Assembly (NCBI RefSeq): GCF_001458595.1
Contig: NZ_LN890328.1
Span: 946,480 to 1,010,479 of the forward strand
Direction of reading: 5' to 3'
Length of the DNA: 64,000 bases
Source of the DNA: Clostridium neonatale
GTDB lineage: Bacteria > Bacillota > Clostridia > Clostridiales > Clostridiaceae
In this document: piece after piece, positions 15,777 to 24,076 of the stretch
Layout: every line of letters starts with the position of its first letter
Position numbering within the stretch: position 1 is the first letter of the stretch
Program-made: the position numbers and the translations under genes
Notes under the pieces: model-generated
Databases searched by the model: none
Told to the model about the DNA's origin: nothing
Seen by the model: only the letters and a program-made list of their open reading frames with translations

Positions 15777-15873
15777 ATAGAAAATTAAAAAGAAGCTTTT
15801 CTAAGTTACATTAGCCACTATTTTTTAGAAGAAAGTAAAACATGGTAGAATTCTTAAAATTAGGAGGAGAAAT

Positions 15874-17268
15874 ATGGTCAATTTATCAAAAGAGCAGTTT
15901 GAATTAAAGAAAAAAGAAAAATTAAGTTTTTCACTAATAAGTGAATATAGGGGAGATGAAGTTACCCCAATCAGAATATTTAATGGATTTAGAGGAAGAA
16001 GAAGATTTATTTTCGAAAGTGGAAGTACAGAAAATTATTTTGGCAGATATTCATTTTTAGGTGAAGATCCATATAAAGAAGTAGTTGGAAGCACCATTTC
16101 AGAAATTGAAGAATTAAAAAAAGAAATAAGAATAAACTTTGATAAAACAAGCAATCCTTTTTCATTTAAGGGCGGAGCAATAGGCTATATGGCATATGAT
16201 ACTGTTAAGTTATATGAAAATAAAAAATTGGACTTTAAAAATCCTGATTTATTAAATTTACCAATAATAAGATTCAATATTTATAGCAGATATATTTGTT
16301 ATGATCATTTTACTCATAAGGTATTTGTTGTAGACAATATTTTAGAAAATGATGAGAGAAAATATGAAAATATAGTAGAAAATCAAAAAGAATATATCTT
16401 TTCCCTACTACTTAAGCTTTCCAATATTGAAGATATAGAAGAAAAAAAGGACATAGATTTTGAATTTTGTACTACTAAAGATAAGTATGAAGAGAATGTA
16501 AGAATTGCAAAAGAGCATATACTTGCTGGAGATGTATTTCAATTAGTGCCATCCTTAAGAATGAAATGTGAAACTGATAAGTCTTTTATTGAAATATATA
16601 GAAGACTTAGAGAAGTAAATCCTTCACCTTATATGTATTTAATAGATTATGAGAATTATCAAGTTATTGGCTCTTCACCAGAAAGTGTTGTATCTGTTAA
16701 AAATGGCAAGATATCGACGAAACCTATAGCGGGCACAAGAAAAAGAGGTGAAACACCTGAAATAGATAGTCAGCTTGAAGAAGAACTTATTGAAGATAAA
16801 AAGGAACTTGCAGAACATGTTATGCTTGTAGATCTTGCAAGAAATGATGTCGGTAGAATAAGCAAAATTGGAAGTGTTGAAGTTCATGACTTTATGAAGA
16901 TTGAAAAGTTTTCACATGTAATGCATATAACAAGCAGTGTTACTGGGACTATTTTAGATAATCTAGATGGCTTTGATGCATTAAGTAAATGCCTTCCAGC
17001 TGGAACGCTTTCTGGAGCTCCTAAAATAAAAGCCATGGAAATAATTGAAGAACTTGAAGAGTATAGCAGAGGAATTTATGGGGGTTCTGTTGGATATTTC
17101 TCATATGGCGGAGACACAGATATGGCCATTGCCATAAGAACAATAGTTATGAAAGGAAAAACAGCATACCTTCAAGCAGGTGCTGGAGTAGTATATGATT
17201 CTATCCCTGAAAAAGAATTTGAAGAAGCTCAAAATAAATTAATGGCATTAAAGGAGGCTTTAAGATGA
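15874..17268 (+). CDS. trpE: anthranilate synthase component I
   Basis: This 464-aa enzyme converts chorismate plus ammonia or glutamine nitrogen to anthranilate, the first step of tryptophan synthesis. The N-terminal region has the feedback site FIFESGSTENYFGRYSFLG. The C-terminal chorismate-binding domain contains DVFQLVPSLR, PSPYMYLIDY, GSSPESVVS, PIAGTRKRG, ELAEHVMLVDLARNDVGRI and LPAGTLSGAPKIKAMEIIEELE. Normal length. Ribosome site taggagga before the ATG at 15874. It heads trpEGDCFBA behind the T-box and overlaps trpG by 4 bases (ATGA), which implies coupled translation with its glutaminase partner. Confidence 0.97.
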   Translation: MVNLSKEQFELKKKEKLSFSLISEYRGDEVTPIRIFNGFRGRRRFIFESGSTENYFGRYSFLGEDPYKEVVGSTISEIEELKKEIRINFDKTSNPFSFKGGAIGYMAYDTVKLYENKKLDFKNPDLLNLPIIRFNIYSRYICYDHFTHKVFVVDNILENDERKYENIVENQKEYIFSLLLKLSNIEDIEEKKDIDFEFCTTKDKYEENVRIAKEHILAGDVFQLVPSLRMKCETDKSFIEIYRRLREVNPSPYMYLIDYENYQVIGSSPESVVSVKNGKISTKPIAGTRKRGETPEIDSQLEEELIEDKKELAEHVMLVDLARNDVGRISKIGSVEVHDFMKIEKFSHVMHITSSVTGTILDNLDGFDALSKCLPAGTLSGAPKIKAMEIIEELEEYSRGIYGGSVGYFSYGGDTDMAIAIRTIVMKGKTAYLQAGAGVVYDSIPEKEFEEAQNKLMALKEALR

Positions 17269-17852
17269 TACTTTTAATAGATAATTATGATTCTTTTACT
17301 TATAACCTTTTCCAATATATAAGTGAATTTGCTAAAACAAAGGTTGTTAGAAATGATGCAATAACAATTGAAGAAATCAAAATGCTTAATCCAAGTGGCA
17401 TTGTAATTTCACCAGGCCCTGGTACTCCGGATGATGCGGGGATAGCGATTGAAGTAATCAAAAAACTTGGTGGACAGATACCTATTCTTGGAATTTGTCT
17501 TGGACATCAAAGTATAGCTCAGGCTTATGGCGGTAAGGTAATAAGAGCAGATGAAATATATCATGGAAAAACTTCAAAGATAAGTGTTAAGGGAAAAGAC
17601 ATATTTGAAGGAATACCAAGAAAAGTTGATGTTATGAGATATCATTCATTAATCGTAGATAATAAATCTGTGCCAGACTGTTTAGACGTTATTGCAGCGA
17701 CAGTTGATAGAAATATTATAATGGCAGTTAAGCATAAAGAGTACGAGGTATATGGACTTCAATTTCATCCAGAATCGATTTATACACCTAAGGGGAAGCA
17801 TATGATTTCTAATTTTGTGATTAATATATGTGGAGAGATGAACAATGAATAA
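17265..17852 (+). CDS. trpG: anthranilate synthase component II (glutamine amidotransferase)
   Basis: This 195-aa class I glutaminase supplies ammonia to TrpE. The triad is visible: nucleophile C78 in LGICLGHQSIA, and His and Glu in LQFHPESIYTPKG. The PGPGTPDDAG oxyanion-side motif is intact. It overlaps the trpE stop by 4 bases, so the two subunits are made together. In some firmicutes TrpG also serves p-aminobenzoate synthase, but nothing here suggests a pab partner. Confidence 0.97.
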   Translation: MILLIDNYDSFTYNLFQYISEFAKTKVVRNDAITIEEIKMLNPSGIVISPGPGTPDDAGIAIEVIKKLGGQIPILGICLGHQSIAQAYGGKVIRADEIYHGKTSKISVKGKDIFEGIPRKVDVMRYHSLIVDNKSVPDCLDVIAATVDRNIIMAVKHKEYEVYGLQFHPESIYTPKGKHMISNFVINICGEMNNE

Positions 17853-17880
17853 TTGATCATTAGTAAATGGAGGTATCAAA

Positions 17881-18888
17881 ATGAATATTGTAGAAGGAAT
17901 TCAAAAATTAACAGAAAAGAAAAATTTAACACAAGGTGAAGTTCGAGATATTATAAACCAAATAATGAGAGATGAAGCAACTTCTTGTCAAAAAGGTGGA
18001 TTTTTGACTGCACTTAAGCTTAAAGGTGAAACTGCAGAGGAGATGCTTGGTGCAGTGCAGGCTCTTAGAGATAATTTTACACGTGTTGAAATTGCAAATC
18101 CTAAAAACTTAATTGATACTTGCGGAACTGGTGGAGATGGTGGAAAGACATTTAATGTATCAACAGCAGTTGCAATAATAGCAGCAAGTGGTGGAGCTAA
18201 AATTGCTAAACACGGAAATAGAGCAGTTTCGAGCAAAAGTGGAAGTGCTGATGTCTTGGGTGAGCTTAATATAAAGACAGATTATAGTGCAGAAGAAAGT
18301 GCAGATATTATTATGAATAAAGGTATGGCTTTTCTTTTTGCACCACAGTATAATCCAGCAATGAAAAATGTTGCAGCAGAAAGAAAAGAACTTGGATGTA
18401 GAACACTATTTAATCTAATTGGCCCTCTTTCAAATCCAGCACCACTGACAGGACAGCTCATGGGAATATATGATGGAAGTTTGATAGAAAGCGTTGGACA
18501 AGTACTTAAGAATTTAGGTCTTAATAGAGCAATGGTTGTTCATGGTGATGATGGCTTAGATGAAATTACAACAACAACTACAACAACGGTATGTGAACTT
18601 AATAATGGAGTAATAAATAAGTACACATTAGATATTGAAAAACTAGGCTTTAGTAAAGCAAAAATAGAAGATATAGCTGGTGGAACTCCAAGTGAAAATG
18701 CTCAAATAATAATTGATATATTACAAGGACATAAAGGTCCAAAGAGAGATATTGTTGTAATAAATTCAGGAGCAGCATTATATGCAGCTGAAATAGTAGA
18801 TTCACTTGAAGAAGGAATCAAAAAAGCTGAGGAGTTAATAGATAGTGGGAAAGCATATGAGAAATACAAAGAATTAATAATAGCTTAA
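17881..18888 (+). CDS. trpD: anthranilate phosphoribosyltransferase
   Basis: This 335-aa enzyme adds the phosphoribosyl group of PRPP to anthranilate. The PRPP site DTCGTGGDGGKTFNVST, the KHGNRAVSSKSGSADVLG loop and the anthranilate-site region FLFAPQYNPAMKNVAAERKELGCRTLFNLIGPLSNPA are complete. Ribosome site aatggaggt, 7 nt before the ATG; it follows trpG after 28 nt. It is a stand-alone TrpD, not the TrpGD fusion of enterobacteria. Confidence 0.97.
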   Translation: MNIVEGIQKLTEKKNLTQGEVRDIINQIMRDEATSCQKGGFLTALKLKGETAEEMLGAVQALRDNFTRVEIANPKNLIDTCGTGGDGGKTFNVSTAVAIIAASGGAKIAKHGNRAVSSKSGSADVLGELNIKTDYSAEESADIIMNKGMAFLFAPQYNPAMKNVAAERKELGCRTLFNLIGPLSNPAPLTGQLMGIYDGSLIESVGQVLKNLGLNRAMVVHGDDGLDEITTTTTTTVCELNNGVINKYTLDIEKLGFSKAKIEDIAGGTPSENAQIIIDILQGHKGPKRDIVVINSGAALYAAEIVDSLEEGIKKAEELIDSGKAYEKYKELIIA

Positions 18889-18910
18889 AAGTTGAAAAGG
18901 GGGCGTAACT

Positions 18911-19723
18911 TTGATATTAGATGATATAGTAGCAAAAAAGAAAACTCGAGTAGATACTAGAAAAAAAGAAATTCCAATAGATATGGTAAAAGAAAAAGCC
19001 TTAGAAATAGTAAAAAGAGAAAATGAATTATATAAAGGAAAATATGAAAATCCATTTAAAAAGGCTTTAAGCAAAGAATGTTTATCAGTAATTGGGGAAT
19101 TTAAAAAAGCATCCCCCTCTAAAGGTATAATAGTAGAAAATTTTAATATTGAAAATATATTAAATTATTATAATTTTATGAAAGTTGATGCTTTTTCAAT
19201 TTTGACTGAAGAAGACTATTTTAAAGGAAAGGATGAATATATTAAAAAAATCAATTCTTTAAGTAATACACCCATACTTAGAAAAGATTTTGTCATAGAT
19301 TTTTATCAAATCTATGAAGCGAAAATTCTTGGGGCAAGTGGAATTTTACTAATAGTAAGTGTATTAGGTGAGGAGTTAGAAAAATATTTTGAAGAAGCCA
19401 AAAAGTTTAATTTGCAGCCTTTAGTTGAAGTTCACAATAAAGAGGAGCTGGAAATAGCGCTTAAATATGACTGCGATGTTATTGGAATAAACAATAGAGA
19501 TTTAAAAACCTTCAATGTATCTTTAGATACTACAAAAGAACTAATAAAGTGTATTCCAGAAGGAAAAATAAAAATAACTGAAAGTGGAATAATGAGCATA
19601 GGTGATTTAAAAAAAGCAAAAGAATATGAAGCAGATGGAGTTTTAATTGGAGAATTTTTTATGAGAAATATTGAAAATATTAAATTTCAAGCAGAATATA
19701 AAAAATTTAAGAATATAATATAA
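18911..19723 (+). CDS. trpC: indole-3-glycerol phosphate synthase
   Basis: This 270-aa TIM barrel closes the ring of carboxyphenylamino-deoxyribulose phosphate to indole-3-glycerol phosphate. Key segments: ILDDIVAKKKTRVD at the start, VIGEFKKASPSKG with the catalytic Glu/Lys, ILRKDFVIDFYQIYEA, VEVHNKEELEIA, IGINNRDLKTFNV and ITESGIMS. Translation starts at TTG 18911, 7 nt after aaaaggggg; there is no usable ATG. Start and ribosome site argue for a real non-ATG initiation. It is a stand-alone enzyme, not fused to TrpF. Confidence 0.96.
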   Translation: MILDDIVAKKKTRVDTRKKEIPIDMVKEKALEIVKRENELYKGKYENPFKKALSKECLSVIGEFKKASPSKGIIVENFNIENILNYYNFMKVDAFSILTEEDYFKGKDEYIKKINSLSNTPILRKDFVIDFYQIYEAKILGASGILLIVSVLGEELEKYFEEAKKFNLQPLVEVHNKEELEIALKYDCDVIGINNRDLKTFNVSLDTTKELIKCIPEGKIKITESGIMSIGDLKKAKEYEADGVLIGEFFMRNIENIKFQAEYKKFKNII

Positions 19724-19782
19724 ATTTTAATAAATACACATTTTTATTGAAAAACCTAAAATAATAATTTGGAGCAGAAAAT

Positions 19783-20469
19783 ATGAAAGAAATTAAAATT
19801 TGTGGTATTACAAAACAAGAAGAAATAGAATATTTAAATGAACTTAAAGTACAATATGCAGGTTTTGTTTTTACACAAAGTAAACGTGCAGTAAATATTG
19901 GACAGGCAAATGTCCTTATAAAATGTTTATATAAGGACATTCAAAAGGTGGGTGTTTTTAAAGATAATTCACTAACAGAAATTTTAGAAATTTTAATGTA
20001 TGTACCTTTGAATGTAGTTCAGCTTCATGGAAATGAAGACAAAAAGTTTATAAGTGATCTTAAAGAACGAATAAGTGATAATGTTCAAATTTGGAAAGCT
20101 TTATCTGTAAAAGATGAAGACAAATTAGATGAATTCTTGTTCAAAGATTACAGTTCACTTATAGATATGTATGTAATAGATGGAGATAATCCAGGTAGTG
20201 GAGAAGCTTTTTCTTTAGAAACTTTAAAACAAAAATTAAAAAATTGCGAAAATAAAATTCCATATCTTTTAGCTGGTGGTATAACACCCAAAAATGCATT
20301 GAAAAGAGCAGAAGAAGTATGTGCTTTAGGAGTAGATGTTTCCTCAGGGGTAGAAATAATTGAGAATAATATGAGAAGTAAGTCATTTGACAAAATTAGA
20401 GAGTTAATAAATAATCTAAAGTTTGAAAATACAAAACAAATTTCAAGAAATAGACAATATAAAAATTAA
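19783..20469 (+). CDS. trpF: phosphoribosylanthranilate isomerase
   Basis: This 228-aa small TIM barrel isomerises N-(5-phosphoribosyl)anthranilate. It has the catalytic Cys in MKEIKICGITKQEE, GFVFTQSKRAV, VGVFKDN, VVQLHGNED, YVIDGDNPGSGEAF with the catalytic Asp, LAGGITPKNA, and VDVSSGVE. It follows trpC by 59 nt with its own ggagc ribosome site. The last ~20 residues (FENTKQISRNRQYKN) are a polar tail beyond the usual end of the barrel. It comes after trpC although it acts before it, as in other firmicute trp operons. Confidence 0.95.
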   Translation: MKEIKICGITKQEEIEYLNELKVQYAGFVFTQSKRAVNIGQANVLIKCLYKDIQKVGVFKDNSLTEILEILMYVPLNVVQLHGNEDKKFISDLKERISDNVQIWKALSVKDEDKLDEFLFKDYSSLIDMYVIDGDNPGSGEAFSLETLKQKLKNCENKIPYLLAGGITPKNALKRAEEVCALGVDVSSGVEIIENNMRSKSFDKIRELINNLKFENTKQISRNRQYKN

Positions 20470-20572
20470 GAATAATAAAACTATAGGAAATTTCTAAAAT
20501 AAGAGAAATTTATAGATAGCATTTATGTCATAATTATCAAAACTTAATTTTATAAAAAAAGGAGAAGAAAAC

Positions 20573-21751
20573 ATGAATGGAAGATTTGGAGAGTTTGGTG
20601 GACAATATGTTCCTGAAACAGTAATGAATGCACTTATTGAGCTTGAAGAAGCATATGGAAAAGTATTACATGATAAAGATTTTAATGATGAGTATATGTA
20701 TTACTTGAAATATTATACAGGAAGACCAAGCCCGCTTTATTATGCTGAAAATATGACTAAAGATTTAGGTGGAGCAAAAGTATATCTAAAAAGGGAAGAT
20801 TTGAATCATACTGGTGCACATAAAATAAATAATGCACTAGGACAAGTTCTTTTAGCAAAAAGAATGGGAAAAAAGAAAGTTATAGCAGAAACAGGTGCAG
20901 GACAGCATGGAGTTGCAACAGCTACTGTGGCAGCAAAATTTGGACTTGAATGTAAAGTTTTTATGGGATTTGAAGATATAAAAAGACAAAATATAAATGT
21001 TAAGAAGATGGAGCTTTTGGGCACTGAAGTGGTTCCTGTCACTAATGGACTTGGAACATTAAACGATGCAGTAACAGAAGCAATAAGATACTGGGCGGCT
21101 AATGTTGAAGATACATTTTATGTTATTGGCTCAGCTCTTGGACCACATCCGTATCCAACAATGGTTAGAAATTTCCAAAGAGTTATTGGAGATGAAGCAA
21201 GAGAACAAATTTTAGAAATGGAACATAAATTTCCAGATTATGTTTTAGCACCAGTTGGAGGTGGAAGTAATTCAATTGGAATATTTTATCCATTTTTTGA
21301 TGATAAAGATGTTAAATTAATTGGAGTAGAAGGTGCAGGTAAAGGAATTGAAACTGATGAACATGCGGCTGCTATGTCTAAAAAACAAAAGGGAATATTA
21401 CATGGAATGCTTAGTTATGTTCTTCAAGATGATGATGGAAGAATACAGGAAGCATATTCAATTTCAGCAGGACTTGATTATCCCGGAGTTGGTCCTGAAC
21501 ATTCTTATCTAGCACAAAGTAAAAGAGCAGATTATGTAAGCATAACTGATGATGAAGCAGTTGATTCATTTATGTATTTAACAAAACTAGAAGGAATAGT
21601 GCCAGCACTTGAAAGTTCGCATGCTGTTGCTTATGCAAGAAAACTTGCTCCAACATTAAATAAGGATCAAGTAATAATTGTAAATTTATCAGGGAGAGGA
21701 GATAAGGATATGGATGCAATACTTTCATATCTTTCAAAGAAAGATGAATAG
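20573..21751 (+). CDS. trpB: tryptophan synthase beta chain
   Basis: This 392-aa PLP enzyme condenses indole with serine. It begins [17 protein letters not shown]. The Schiff-base lysine is in [26 protein letters not shown] follows, the phosphate-binding loop is GGGSNSIG, and the C-terminal SGRGDKD is intact. It is TrpB1-type, the partner of TrpA. Ribosome site aaaaggagaag. Its stop codon overlaps the trpA start, typical of the physically coupled alpha-beta complex. Confidence 0.97.
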   Translation: MNGRFGEFGGQYVPETVMNALIELEEAYGKVLHDKDFNDEYMYYLKYYTGRPSPLYYAENMTKDLGGAKVYLKREDLNHTGAHKINNALGQVLLAKRMGKKKVIAETGAGQHGVATATVAAKFGLECKVFMGFEDIKRQNINVKKMELLGTEVVPVTNGLGTLNDAVTEAIRYWAANVEDTFYVIGSALGPHPYPTMVRNFQRVIGDEAREQILEMEHKFPDYVLAPVGGGSNSIGIFYPFFDDKDVKLIGVEGAGKGIETDEHAAAMSKKQKGILHGMLSYVLQDDDGRIQEAYSISAGLDYPGVGPEHSYLAQSKRADYVSITDDEAVDSFMYLTKLEGIVPALESSHAVAYARKLAPTLNKDQVIIVNLSGRGDKDMDAILSYLSKKDE

Positions 21752-22526
21752 AATAGATGAAAGATTTAAAAAATTAAAAGAAGATAATAAAAAAGCACTT
21801 ATTCCATTTGTGACTTTTGGAACAGGTATGAGTATAAAAGAAACTATAGATTTAGTTTCTGAATTAGATAAAAATGGAGCTACAGTTGTAGAAATTGGAG
21901 TACCTTTTAGTGATCCGCTGGCAGATGGACCAGTAATTCAAAATTCGTATATAAATGCATTAAATGAAGGAATAAAACTTAATGATGTATTTAATGCAGT
22001 AAAAGAAATAAGAGAATCTAGTGAAGTTCCAATAGTTATAATGGTTTACTTTAATATAGTATTTCATAAAGGAATCGAAGAGTTTATCAAAACTGCTGCA
22101 GAATGTGGTGTAGATGGACTTATAGTACCAGATGTTCCACTTGAAGAAAGAAAGGAATTAGATAATATATGTTTAAAAAATAATATTCATTTAATTCCAC
22201 TTGTGGCTAGAACTTCAAGAGATAGGATTTCTAAAATTGTAGATGGTGCAAGAGGATTTGTATATTGTGTTTCAACTAACGGGACAACTGGAGAAAGAAG
22301 TAAATTAGATTCAGGAACAGTTGAGTATTTAGAAGAAGTAAAAAAACTTGTTAACATTCCAATGTGCATAGGTTTTGGAATATCTTCAAAAGAAGTTGTA
22401 GCAGATGTTAAAGATCACTGTGATGGTGTAATAGTTGGAAGTGCTATAGTTAAGAGAATGAAAGAAGGAAAAGAGGCTGTAATAGATTTTGTTAAAGATC
22501 TTAAAAAAGGTTTTGAAGATAAATAA
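21744..22526 (+). CDS. trpA: tryptophan synthase alpha chain
   Basis: This is an alpha subunit of about 260 residues that cleaves indole-3-glycerol phosphate. The catalytic Glu lies in [19 protein letters not shown] with the second acid in the same motif. [36 protein letters not shown] and [15 protein letters not shown] phosphate loops are present. The usual GDP after the first strand reads FVTFGTGMS, a small deviation. I chose the ATG at 21744, overlapping trpB by 8 bases; the 10 codons upstream are trpB sequence read in another frame. It is the last gene of the operon; a palindromic repeat, not a standard terminator, follows. Confidence 0.95.
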   Translation: MNRIDERFKKLKEDNKKALIPFVTFGTGMSIKETIDLVSELDKNGATVVEIGVPFSDPLADGPVIQNSYINALNEGIKLNDVFNAVKEIRESSEVPIVIMVYFNIVFHKGIEEFIKTAAECGVDGLIVPDVPLEERKELDNICLKNNIHLIPLVARTSRDRISKIVDGARGFVYCVSTNGTTGERSKLDSGTVEYLEEVKKLVNIPMCIGFGISSKEVVADVKDHCDGVIVGSAIVKRMKEGKEAVIDFVKDLKKGFEDK

Positions 22527-22544
22527 ATTCATCATAACATAAAT

Positions 22545-22800
22545 AAGGGACGTAGAATCAGAGTTTAGTGGATAACAACCGAAATTCAATATATGATAGG
22601 CTCGATTGTAGGGAAATTTAAGCTAAAACTTCTAAAGAGATAGGCTGTGCCCAAAACAATTTGCTCCAACAGCAAGTATTGGACAAATTGTTTTGGAACA
22701 GCCTATCTCTAAGAAGTTAAAAGCTTAAATTTCTTAATACAATACTACGCCTATTCATATATTGAATTTCTTTGTTTTACTCTAAAATCATAGATACAAT
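22545..22800 (+). repeat. palindromic structured element, copy B (full length)
   Basis: Same layout and orientation as copy A. The aagggacgta end is shared. P1 is gaaattcaat... (22581-22600) with 22750-22770. The loop is TCG/ACTAC. P2 is attgt/acaat (22605-22609 with 22739-22743). P3 spans 22612-22648 and 22698-22735. The apical module (22649-22697) is almost base-for-base that of copy A, but its ccaaaacaatttg stem is perfectly paired here. P1, P2 and P3 sequences are quite different from copy A yet remain paired. It begins 19 nt after trpA. Confidence 0.8.
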
Positions 22801-22850
22801 GCCCATTTTAATTATAATTTATATTTTCAGGAATATTCCATATCTAAAAT

Positions 22851-22968
22851 GGGGCTGTTGCAAAACGGTTATTTATTAAAGATATTTGTATGAAATATAT
22901 ATTATTCTATAGAAACCATGCAAAATGGACTGCGTATAATGAATTTTTATTCATTGTGCAACAGCCCC
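22851..22968. mobile_element. MITE or deleted IS with 12-bp terminal inverted repeats
   Basis: ggggctgttgca (22851-22862) is exactly inverted at 22957-22968, enclosing 94 bp without coding capacity. The end sequence GGGGCTGTTGCA resembles the terminal repeats of several firmicute insertion sequences (IS6- and IS1182-type ends carry CTGTTGCA); family is inference. Similarity between ends continues some bases inward. No clear target duplication was seen. Confidence 0.6.
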
Positions 22969-23033
22969 TTAGAAAAGCCCCATATATTCCAATAAATAAG
23001 AAAATATATGAATAAGTATATCTTTATGTCCAT
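22947..23033 (-). pseudogene. 5' remnant of a small membrane-protein gene cut by the terminal-repeat element
   Basis: On the minus strand a tgaggagg is followed by an ATG at 23033 and 28 codons rich in aromatic and aliphatic residues (starts MDIKIYLFIYFLIYW). The frame then runs straight into the GGGGCTGTTGCA end and stops. A hydrophobic start with a near-consensus ribosome site suggests the beginning of a membrane protein (a DUF1294-like start is possible) truncated by the insertion. The spacing between ribosome site and ATG is short, and no downstream part was found beyond 22851. Weak call. Confidence 0.3.
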
Positions 23034-23194
23034 AACCTCCTCATAAAATAAGCAAATTTTTAAGAATTTATATTCATATATTTATAAAAATTATACCTTT
23101 TAAAAAATGATAAAATATTAACTTTTTAAATCCTTAATATGTATAAATAACTATTCCGTAGTTTTAAAATGCATTTATTTACAAAAATAATAAT
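23034..23194. other. AT-rich intergenic stretch, nothing recognised
   Basis: Between the truncated minus-strand frame and element C there is no frame with a ribosome site, no hairpin with a T run and no repeat I can support. Confidence 0.5.
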
Positions 23195-23335
23195 GCGGTG
23201 CTTAGAATTTAGATGAAACAAAGAAATAAAACCCTTATGTTGGGCGGTGTCTTGCATTCAAAAATTTCATTTTTGTAGCAAGCGAGCACAACATAAGGGT
23301 TTTATTTCGGGTGTTATTCACTAAATTCTGATTTT
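23195..23335 (-). repeat. palindromic structured element, copy C (short form, inverted)
   Basis: This copy is in the opposite orientation. The outer stem agaatttag/ctaaattct (23204-23212 with 23321-23329) encloses a perfect 20-bp P1 (23223-23242 with 23289-23308), then the conserved loop, P2 cttgc/gcaag, and a short P3 caaaaat-ttc-atttttg (23259-23275). The long distal arm and the apical GCCCAAAAC module of copies A and B are absent. P1 differs from copy A at paired positions with matching changes on both sides. Confidence 0.8.
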
Positions 23336-23463
23336 ACACAATATATTTATTGATTGAATAAAAATAATAATTTTTAGAACCAATTTATTATAAATAGAAT
23401 AATATACTATGTAGAGTATTTACGGAGATTATTAATATATTATTGTAAAGCGGGTGCTTTAAA

Positions 23464-23925
23464 ATGAAAAGTATATCCAATCAGATTATTACTAATATAA
23501 GGCGAGGATATTATAAGTATATTGGATCAGGATCTTGTAGAAAAGTGTATGATTTAGGTAATGGGTATGTAGTGAAGGTAGCGAAAAATAGGGCAGGCAT
23601 AGCACAAAATAAAGCAGAATATACAATATCACTACATGATTATTCAAATTTATTTGCAAGAGTAATACAAGTTTCTAATGATTTTAAATTTTTAATAATG
23701 GAAAAAGCAGATAAGATAAATGATATCTCATACGTATGGGATTACTTTAATGTTTCAAATAAAAGAGAATTATTTAATATAGATGAGCTTCAAAAAATAA
23801 AAAAAGATTATAATTTAATCCTTGGAGATTTTGGAAAAAAAAGCAGTTGGGGAACCATAAATGGACGTCCGGTAATTATAGATTATGGTTTTACAATAAA
23901 TGTAAGAAACAAATATTATAACTAA
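23464..23925 (+). CDS. miniature protein-kinase-fold protein
   Basis: In 153 residues the landmarks of a kinase fold are recognisable. A glycine-rich loop GSGSCRKVYDLG (21-32) is followed by VVKVAK with a candidate ATP lysine K38 and an E52 in KAEYTISLH. A hinge-like FLIMEKAD (76-83) leads to a catalytic-loop-like LGDFGKKSSWG with D122 and a DFG-like IIDYG with D140. The usual metal-binding Asn five or six residues after the catalytic Asp is Ser (127/128). The C-lobe is reduced to almost nothing, so total length is about half of a normal kinase. Whether it phosphorylates anything is open. The ribosome site (agcgggtg) is only fair. It lies next to the repeat island. I do not recognise a named family. 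Confidence 0.6.
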   Translation: MKSISNQIITNIRRGYYKYIGSGSCRKVYDLGNGYVVKVAKNRAGIAQNKAEYTISLHDYSNLFARVIQVSNDFKFLIMEKADKINDISYVWDYFNVSNKRELFNIDELQKIKKDYNLILGDFGKKSSWGTINGRPVIIDYGFTINVRNKYYN

Positions 23926-24076
23926 TAAGTTTATGAATAAGCAGGGTAACCATATCCTGCTATAATACATAAATTAATTATACAACTATTAAGTAATATT
24001 TTTATTGAAAATAAAATTATTATCCTTATAATTTAAATGGTGTGGAAAAATAAATAATTTAAACATAGGAGATAAA

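Larger units (their letters stand above)
15421..15780 (+). promoter_or_regulatory. tryptophan T-box leader with duplicated antiterminator module
   Basis: A T-box riboswitch leader precedes trpE. The Stem I region (about 15425-15540) contains the AGAGTC-type distal loop and a specifier loop reading GAA-TGG-GTC, so the specifier codon is UGG (15511-15513), Trp. Downstream are two T-box bulges. Module 1 has TGGTATA (15630-15636), then a terminator. Module 2 has TGGCACC (15726-15732), then a second, stronger terminator. No second Stem I lies in the 41 nt between them. Uncharged tRNA-Trp should pair its anticodon with UGG and its NCCA end with UGGN. The C in module 2 matches a G discriminator base; module 1 would give only a U-G wobble. 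Confidence 0.9.

Noticed and set aside
22386..22589. 67-codon minus-strand frame spanning the end of trpA
   Set aside because: Antisense to trpA with no ribosome site; a shadow of the coding sequence.
12811..23335. CRISPR array made of the repeated elements
   Set aside because: Three widely spaced, long, palindromic copies with varying stems and no regular spacers or cas genes.
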